DNA of 17,889 nucleotides from JAFAXD01 sp035472475. Lineage in GTDB: Bacteria; Pseudomonadota; Alphaproteobacteria; Rhizobiales; Xanthobacteraceae. The translations under genes and the position numbers were made by a program. The notes under the pieces are model-generated. The model had not been told where the DNA came from and did no database searches. It worked only from the letters and a program-made list of their open reading frames with translations. Numbering within the stretch: the first letter of the stretch is position 1; every line of letters starts with the position of its first letter. The DNA is taken from the NCBI GenBank assembly GCA_035472475.1, contig DATIPA010000115.1, positions 1-17,889 on the forward strand, written 5' to 3'. Positions 13,490 to 17,889 of the stretch are shown in pieces.

Positions 13490-14544
13490 GATCGGCTCGC
13501 TCGTTCATCGGTGTAATTGCCGCAGTCGCCGCGTTCGCCTGCACAAGCGATGTTGCCGACGCGCAGCTGCAGATCCCGCCCGAGTTGACGCCGCCCGAGG
13601 CCAAACCTGCGCCGCACAAACCTCCGGCCCCCAAGCCTGCGGTCGCGAAGCCAGCGGCCGCAAAGCCGGCGGAGCCCGCAAAGCCAACGGCATCAATCGG
13701 CGCGCCTGACCTTGCCTATGGCGCGTTCCAGCGGGGTTATTTCCTGACCGCCTACAACGAGGCCACCAAGCGCATCGAGGCGACCGGAGACCGCAAGGCA
13801 ATGACGCTTTTGGGCGAGCTCTATGCCAATGGCCTGGGAATTCCGAAAAACGATACCAAGGCCGCCGAATGGTACAAGCTCGCATCCGACCGCGGCGATC
13901 CGGATGCGATGTTTGCGCTCGCGATGTTCAACATCAGCGGCCGCGCCGGACTCAACGATCGCAACGAAGCGGTCAGATTGCTCGCGGCCTCCGCCAAGCT
14001 CGGAAATGCACCCGCCGCCTACGATCTCGGGCTCCTTTATCTTGAAGGGCGCCAGTTCCCTCAGGACTTCGCGCGTGCCGCCGAACTTTTTCGGAGTGCC
14101 GCGCAGGGCGGCAGTTCGGAAGCGATGTATGCGCTTGCCACGCTCTACAAGGAAGGCCGCGGCGTTACGAAGGACGACGCCGAGGCCGCACGCCTGCTGG
14201 GCACCTCGGCTCTCGCCGACAATATCGACGCCGAGGTCGAGTACGGGATCGCACTGTTCAACGGCACGGGGGTCGCGAAGGACGAAACGGCGGCGGCGCG
14301 CATTCTGCGACGCGCGGCACTGCGCGGAAGCCCGATTGCCCAGAACCGCTTGGCTCGCATCCTGGCCACCGGCCGGGGCGCTGCGGCCGATCCTGTAGCC
14401 GCGATCAAGTGGCATACGATCGCCAAGGCCGGCGGGCTTGGCGACACGTTTCTCGATGAGTTCGCGAGCAAGCAAAGCGCCGAAACGCGCGCGGCCGGGG
14501 AAGCCGCCGCCAAGCCTTGGCTTCATGTTCAGTCCCGCTCTTGA
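13486..14544 (+). CDS. Secreted SEL1-repeat (TPR-like) protein
   Basis: 352 residues. The N terminus has a Sec signal peptide: MRSARS, a hydrophobic stretch FIGVIAAVAAFACT, and a likely cleavage after ADA (about residue 26). Residues 33-70 form a Pro/Lys/Ala-rich linker with repeated KPA units, possibly crossing or contacting the cell wall. From about 103 to 317 there are roughly six SEL1 repeats of about 35 residues, seen as A-x-x-x-L-G-x-L-Y-x-x-G-x-G and A-A-x-W-Y-x-x-A-x-x-x-G patterns. SEL1 repeats are protein-interaction scaffolds, and no enzyme domain is seen. The ATG overlaps the upstream stop (ATGA), indicating coupled translation. It is likely periplasmic, and its partner is unknown. 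Confidence 0.85.
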   Translation: MRSARSFIGVIAAVAAFACTSDVADAQLQIPPELTPPEAKPAPHKPPAPKPAVAKPAAAKPAEPAKPTASIGAPDLAYGAFQRGYFLTAYNEATKRIEATGDRKAMTLLGELYANGLGIPKNDTKAAEWYKLASDRGDPDAMFALAMFNISGRAGLNDRNEAVRLLAASAKLGNAPAAYDLGLLYLEGRQFPQDFARAAELFRSAAQGGSSEAMYALATLYKEGRGVTKDDAEAARLLGTSALADNIDAEVEYGIALFNGTGVAKDETAAARILRRAALRGSPIAQNRLARILATGRGAAADPVAAIKWHTIAKAGGLGDTFLDEFASKQSAETRAAGEAAAKPWLHVQSRS

Positions 14545-14576
14545 CGCCTGCCGGCGCGGCGGGCAGACCGGATGGC

Positions 14577-15365
14577 ATGCTCAGGTCGGCGCTGCTCAAT
14601 GTCATGATCGCCGCGGCGCGCAAGGCCGCACGCAGCCTCACCCGCGATTTCGGTGAGGTCGAGCATCTGCAGGTCTCCCTCAAGGGGCCCGGCAATTTCG
14701 TCAGCGCTGCCGATCATCGAGCCGAGAAGATCCTGCGCGAGGAACTGGCCAAGGCGCGGCCCGGCTATGGTTTCCTCGGAGAGGAAGGCGGTCGCCACGA
14801 GGGCACCGACAAGACTCATACATGGGTCGTCGATCCGCTCGATGGCACGACGAACTTCCTGCACGGCATTCCCCAGTTTTGTGTCTCGATCGGACTGGAG
14901 CGTGAAGGCACGGTGATCGCCGGCGTGATCTACAACCCGGTGGCGGACGAACTCTTCACCGGCGAACGCGGCAAGGGCGCCTTTCTCAATGATCAGCGTC
15001 TGCGCGTCGCCGCGCGCCGGCAGCTGTCCGATGCGGTGTTTGCGTGCGGCTTGCCGCACCGGGGCCGTGGCGACCTGGCGCTGTTTCGCAAGGAGTTTGG
15101 GGTCGTTCAGGACAAGGTGGCGGGACTTCGCCGCTTTGGTTCGGCGGCGCTCGATCTGGCCTGGGTCGCGGCCGGCCGCGTCGACGGCTATTGGGAACGC
15201 AATCTCTCGCCCTGGGACATGGCAGCCGGGATCCTGCTTGTGCGCGAAGCCGGCGGATTTGTGAGCGACCTCTCCGGCGGCGACGCGATGTTCGGCGCGG
15301 GCTCGATCGTTGCCGGAAACGAGGCGATGCACCATCAGCTGCTCGGGCTGCTCACCGGTATCTAG
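14577..15365 (+). CDS. suhB: Inositol-1-monophosphatase family phosphatase (SuhB-like)
   Basis: 262 residues, close to the 267 of E. coli SuhB. Li+-sensitive, Mg2+-dependent phosphatase fold: GEEGG with E69/E70, WVVDPLDGTTNFLHGIPQF (83-101) with metal ligands D86 and D89, and ERNLSPWDMAAG (207-218) with D214. NFVSAADHRAEKIL near 40-53 is also conserved. The substrate could be inositol phosphate or another sugar phosphate. Some SuhB proteins also bind RNA polymerase and affect rRNA transcription, which cannot be judged here. The ATG at 14577 was chosen because upstream in-frame residues are not family-like. It lies 32 bp after the SEL1 gene. Downstream, 144 bp separate it from the MotA-like gene. 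Confidence 0.93.
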   Translation: MLRSALLNVMIAAARKAARSLTRDFGEVEHLQVSLKGPGNFVSAADHRAEKILREELAKARPGYGFLGEEGGRHEGTDKTHTWVVDPLDGTTNFLHGIPQFCVSIGLEREGTVIAGVIYNPVADELFTGERGKGAFLNDQRLRVAARRQLSDAVFACGLPHRGRGDLALFRKEFGVVQDKVAGLRRFGSAALDLAWVAAGRVDGYWERNLSPWDMAAGILLVREAGGFVSDLSGGDAMFGAGSIVAGNEAMHHQLLGLLTGI

Positions 15366-15423
15366 GTCGGGAGCCGTTCGTCCCCGCCGCGTCCGCTCAA
15401 CGATGTCCGCGAATCGGGTAGAA

Positions 15424-15498
15424 CTGGGGCGGGGTCCCGGAAACGTCAGATATGGCGGGTTACGTCGAGCGTCGCCTATGCCATATTCGCGGCCCCAG
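15424..15498 (+). promoter_or_regulatory. Nested inverted repeats in the leader of the MotA-like gene
   Basis: CTGGGGC (15424-15430) pairs with GCCCCAG (15492-15498), and inside it ATATGGC (15450-15456) pairs with GCCATAT (15480-15486). Both arms are perfect 7-mers in correct nesting. The outer arm ends 11 bp before the ATG and therefore overlaps the expected ribosome-binding region. It could be a translation-control hairpin or a regulator site. The remainder of the 144-bp gap shows nothing else convincing. Confidence 0.5.
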
Positions 15499-15509
15499 AG
15501 CCTGAGCCC

Positions 15510-16517
15510 ATGGCCAATCGAGATCGCGACGTCGACCCGTTCAAGCTTTCATCGCCCCGGATTTTTCTGGTCCGGATGCTGGTCTTTCTCGTGCTTCTCG
15601 CACTGCTCGCATTCATTCTCTATCGTCAGATCTGGCAGGCTTTCCTCGCGAACCCGGGCCTCAACGCGCTCATCATCGGCGTGCTGCTGATCGGCATCAT
15701 CCTCTCGTTCCGGCAGGTACTCCGGCTGTTTCCAGAAATCGCCTGGGTCAACGGCTTTCGATTGGCTGACCCCGGCCTCGCGCACGGCCGCGCGCCGGTT
15801 TTGCTCGCGCCCATGGCGTCGATCCTCGGTGACCGCGGTGCGCGCACGGCAATCTCGCCGCAGATCATGCGCAGCCTGCTTGACTCGATCGCGACACGAC
15901 TCGACGAGGCGCGCGACACCTCGCGCTACATGACCGGCCTGCTGGTGTTTCTCGGCCTGCTCGGCACGTTCTGGGGTCTCATCGAGACGGTCGGCTCGGT
16001 CGGGGGCGTCATCCAGAACCTGAGGGTTGGGGGTGACGCGGCGGCGATGTTTGATTCGCTGCGCGACGGGCTGGCGGCACCGCTCAGCGGCATGGGCATC
16101 TCGTTCTCGTCCTCGCTGTTCGGACTGGCCGGCTCGCTGGTGCTCGGGTTCCTCGACCTGCAGTCGGGTCAGGCCCAGAACCGGTTCTATGTCAACCTGG
16201 AGGACTGGCTCTCCACCACGGTGCGCGACCTTGGCGGTGAACATCCGACCGCCGCGGTCGGCCCGGCCTCGAGCGAAATGAGCGCCGAGGTTCGCAATGC
16301 GCTCGATCGCATGCACGACGTCATCGTCGAGACCGGGTCAAGTAAAGCCGCGACCAACGCCATGGCCAATCTGGCGGAGGCGATCCAGGGCATGGTGCAC
16401 CACATGCGCCAGGAGCAGCAGTTGATCCGCAATTGGGCCGACGCCCAGGCCGAGCAGAACAACGAAATGAAGCGGCTGCTGGAAATCATCGCTCGTGAGA
16501 GCACTCGGAGCAACTAA
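15510..16517 (+). CDS. MotA/TolQ/ExbB-like inner-membrane proton-channel protein
   Basis: 335 residues with four hydrophobic segments at about 18-38, 52-72, 141-160 and 195-216. The last two, LLVFLGLLGTFWGLIETVG and the GMGISFSSSLFGLAGSLVLGF stretch, match the MotA/TolQ/ExbB channel helices; the P-L-x-G-M-G-I-S-F-x-S-S-L-F-G motif is diagnostic of this superfamily. The cytoplasmic C-terminal part (about 230-335) is polar and helical. Family members form pentamers around a MotB/TolR/ExbD dimer and use proton flow to do mechanical work. The next gene, 2 bp downstream, supplies the OmpA/MotB-like partner. No flagellar gene is in the window, so a flagellar role is unproven. RBS is weak. Confidence 0.88.
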   Translation: MANRDRDVDPFKLSSPRIFLVRMLVFLVLLALLAFILYRQIWQAFLANPGLNALIIGVLLIGIILSFRQVLRLFPEIAWVNGFRLADPGLAHGRAPVLLAPMASILGDRGARTAISPQIMRSLLDSIATRLDEARDTSRYMTGLLVFLGLLGTFWGLIETVGSVGGVIQNLRVGGDAAAMFDSLRDGLAAPLSGMGISFSSSLFGLAGSLVLGFLDLQSGQAQNRFYVNLEDWLSTTVRDLGGEHPTAAVGPASSEMSAEVRNALDRMHDVIVETGSSKAATNAMANLAEAIQGMVHHMRQEQQLIRNWADAQAEQNNEMKRLLEIIARESTRSN

Positions 16518-16519
16518 AC

Positions 16520-17539
16520 ATGGCGCTTGCTCGCTCCCGCCGCGCGATCGATTACTGGCCGGGATTTGTCGATGCCCTGTCGACATTGGTGCTCGGCATT
16601 ATCTTCCTGCTGACCGTGTTCGTGGTCGTGCAGTTCTTTCTGTCGCAGGACATCGCCGGCAAGGATACCGCGCTGTCGCGCCTGAACGCGCAGATCGCGC
16701 AACTCACCGACCTGCTCTCGCTGGAAAAAACCGGCAAGATCGATCTCGAGGAGCAGGTCGCGCGGCTCAACGCGTCGCTGGCCGCCGCTGAAAGCGAGCG
16801 CGAGCGGCTGCGCGGCGCGGCCGAAGGCGCTGGTCAGGGCGCAGCGTCGGCGCGGCAACAACTCAGCCAGGCAACGAGCGCCCTCGAGGCCGAGAAGTCG
16901 CTCTCGGCGCGCGCCCTCGCCCAGGTCGATTTGCTCAACCAACAGATAGCCGCGTTGCGGCGCCAGTTGAGTGCGCTCGAAGACGCCCTGCAGGCATCCG
17001 AAACCAAAGACAAGGATCAGCAAACCCAGATCGCTAAGCTTGGGGAGCGGCTCAACATCGCGCTCGCCCAGCGCGTGCAGGAATTGACCCGGTACCGGTC
17101 CGATTTCTTCGGCCGGTTGCGCGAGATTCTCGGGAACCGCGCCGACATTCGCGTCGTCGGCGATCGCTTCGTGTTCCAGTCGGAGGTGCTGTTCGACAGC
17201 GGCCAGGCCGTGCTCAACCCGGAAGGGCGCACGGAGCTCGATCAGCTTGCCACCGCCCTGCTCGAGCTTGAACGCCAGATTCCTCCGGAGATCGCCTGGG
17301 TGCTGCGGGTCGACGGCCACACCGACGTGCGGCCGATCGCAAATATTCAGTTCCCGTCGAACTGGGCGCTGTCGGCGGCCCGCGCCATATCGGTCGTGCA
17401 GTATCTGATCAGCAAAGGCGTTTCACCTCAGCACCTGGTCGCCGCCGGCTTCGGTGAATTTCAGCCGCTCGACCCCGCCAATACCGAGGACGCCTATCGG
17501 CGCAACCGCCGCATCGAGCTCAAGCTGACTGAACGGTGA
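16520..17539 (+). CDS. OmpA/MotB-like peptidoglycan-binding stator partner with long coiled coil
   Basis: 339 residues. A single N-terminal membrane helix (about 17-40) carries an Asp at its start (D18 in WPGFVDALSTLVLGI), in the position expected for the proton-carrying Asp of MotB. Residues 45-190 form a long heptad-rich coiled coil (ALSRLNAQIAQLTDLLSLEK onward). An OmpA-like domain occupies about 212-336, with DGHTD (265-269) and NWALSAARA (281-289). D269 and R288 correspond to the diaminopimelate-binding pair, and NRRIEL closes the domain. The protein would link inner membrane and cell wall. The long coiled coil between membrane and OmpA domain is unlike flagellar MotB, which has a short linker. 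GGAG lies about 9 bp before the ATG. Confidence 0.9.
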   Translation: MALARSRRAIDYWPGFVDALSTLVLGIIFLLTVFVVVQFFLSQDIAGKDTALSRLNAQIAQLTDLLSLEKTGKIDLEEQVARLNASLAAAESERERLRGAAEGAGQGAASARQQLSQATSALEAEKSLSARALAQVDLLNQQIAALRRQLSALEDALQASETKDKDQQTQIAKLGERLNIALAQRVQELTRYRSDFFGRLREILGNRADIRVVGDRFVFQSEVLFDSGQAVLNPEGRTELDQLATALLELERQIPPEIAWVLRVDGHTDVRPIANIQFPSNWALSAARAISVVQYLISKGVSPQHLVAAGFGEFQPLDPANTEDAYRRNRRIELKLTER

Positions 17540-17889
17540 ACGCTTCCGTATTGGTCGCATTTTCGGACGGAAAACCGGTGTCCACTTTTCCGGAAAATGC
17601 TCCGGCGGTCACGCTGCGGCCTTACGAAGAGGCTGATGAAGCAGCGACGATCTCGCTGTGGCAGCGCACCTGGCAGCTTGCCTACCCGCAGCTCGATTTC
17701 GCGGCGCGCGTCGACTGGTGGCGCGATCGCTGGCGCAAGGAGCTCGTGCCCGCCGCCGACATCATGCTCGCGGAGCTCGACGGCGTGCTCGCCGGTTTCG
17801 TCACCGTCGATGCGTCGGGCTATCTCGATCAGATCGTCGTCGCGCCGGAGGCTTGGGGTTCGAACGTAGCCGTCGCGCTCATCGACGCC
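17536..17889 (+). CDS. GNAT family N-acetyltransferase, N-terminal part (3' end outside window)
   Basis: 118 residues are visible in one open frame. From about residue 25 it reads VTLRPYEEADEAATISLWQ, a typical GNAT beta1-alpha1 start, then WQLAYPQLDF, then IMLAELDGVLAGFVTVDASG (beta2-beta3), then YLDQIVVAPEAWGSNVAVAL, the beta4 strand and acetyl-CoA-binding loop. The loop reads W-G-S-N-V-A where Q/R-x-x-G-x-G/A is usual. The acceptor cannot be predicted. The GTG at 17536 overlaps the upstream stop (GTGA). A GTG at 17578 is the alternative. Either way, a palindromic repeat (17557-17602) lies in the first 22 codons or covers the start. Confidence 0.8.
   Translation, partial: MNASVLVAFSDGKPVSTFPENAPAVTLRPYEEADEAATISLWQRTWQLAYPQLDFAARVDWWRDRWRKELVPAADIMLAELDGVLAGFVTVDASGYLDQIVVAPEAWGSNVAVALIDA
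17557..17602. repeat. Palindromic repeat inside the start of the GNAT gene
   Basis: GCATTTTC (17558-17565) pairs with GAAAATGC (17593-17600), around a core AAACCGGTGTCCACTTTTCC related to the core at 12691-12710. As a coding stretch it reads VAFSDGKPVSTFPENAP from the GTG at 17536. It belongs to the same repeat family as the second hairpin after fba. Confidence 0.75.

Noticed and set aside
15510..17889. MotA/OmpA-like pair considered as a Zorya anti-phage module (ZorA/ZorB)
   Set aside because: The next gene is a GNAT acetyltransferase and no ZorC, ZorD or ZorE type helicase or nuclease is visible. The surroundings are core genes. It stays possible only as a distant relationship of the channel proteins.

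Overview
The window is high-GC DNA from an alphaproteobacterium, most likely Hyphomicrobiales (Rhizobiales) near Bradyrhizobiaceae/Xanthobacteraceae. The evidence is gene order (yebC-ruvC-ruvA-ruvB-ybgC; ygfA-6S RNA-zapA-DUF4164 divergent from tkt-gap-pgk-fba), family resemblance recalled from those genomes, and palindromic repeats with an ACCGGTG(C/T)CCACTTTTC core of the kind scattered through Rhizobiales chromosomes. No similarity search was run. The content is mostly core chromosomal housekeeping. I see no phage, transposase, CRISPR array, tRNA or rRNA.

Layout. 1-354 (+): 3' part of a glutathione S-transferase gene, convergent with the block that follows. 387-6832 (-): a long block, read right to left as DUF4164 coiled-coil protein, zapA, 6S RNA, 5-formyltetrahydrofolate cyclo-ligase, YmdB-type phosphodiesterase, yebC, ruvC, ruvA, ruvB, a GFA-family zinc protein, and ybgC. 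Many junctions are tight or overlap by ATGA. 6833-7057: a divergent control region packed with dyads. 7058-12625 (+): transketolase, GAPDH, phosphoglycerate kinase and class I aldolase, a carbon-metabolism cluster with spacings of 189, 42 and 15 bp. 12626-12850: two-hairpin repeat plus two competing hairpins. 12851-17889 (+): a degenerate ThiE-like protein, a secreted SEL1-repeat protein (ATGA overlap), a SuhB-type inositol monophosphatase, a MotA/TolQ/ExbB-like membrane protein with its OmpA/MotB-like partner, and the start of a GNAT acetyltransferase cut by the window end.

How they work together. RuvABC is the Holliday-junction machine. ZapA and DUF4164 belong to the division side. 6S RNA sits in its usual zapA/ygfA location. 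The tkt-gap-pgk-fba genes share triose-phosphate chemistry. The MotA-like/OmpA-like pair looks like a proton-driven stator complex anchored to peptidoglycan, with no flagellar gene in view.

Most worth a second look: the ThiE-like protein that has lost nearly every catalytic signature; the overlapping, mutually exclusive hairpins upstream of it; the MotA/MotB-like pair of unknown job with a nested dyad in its leader; the dyad-rich tkt control region, which also argues for a downstream tkt start; and a palindromic repeat that supplies the N-terminal codons of the GNAT gene. I found no convincing evidence for a wholly new multi-gene system.
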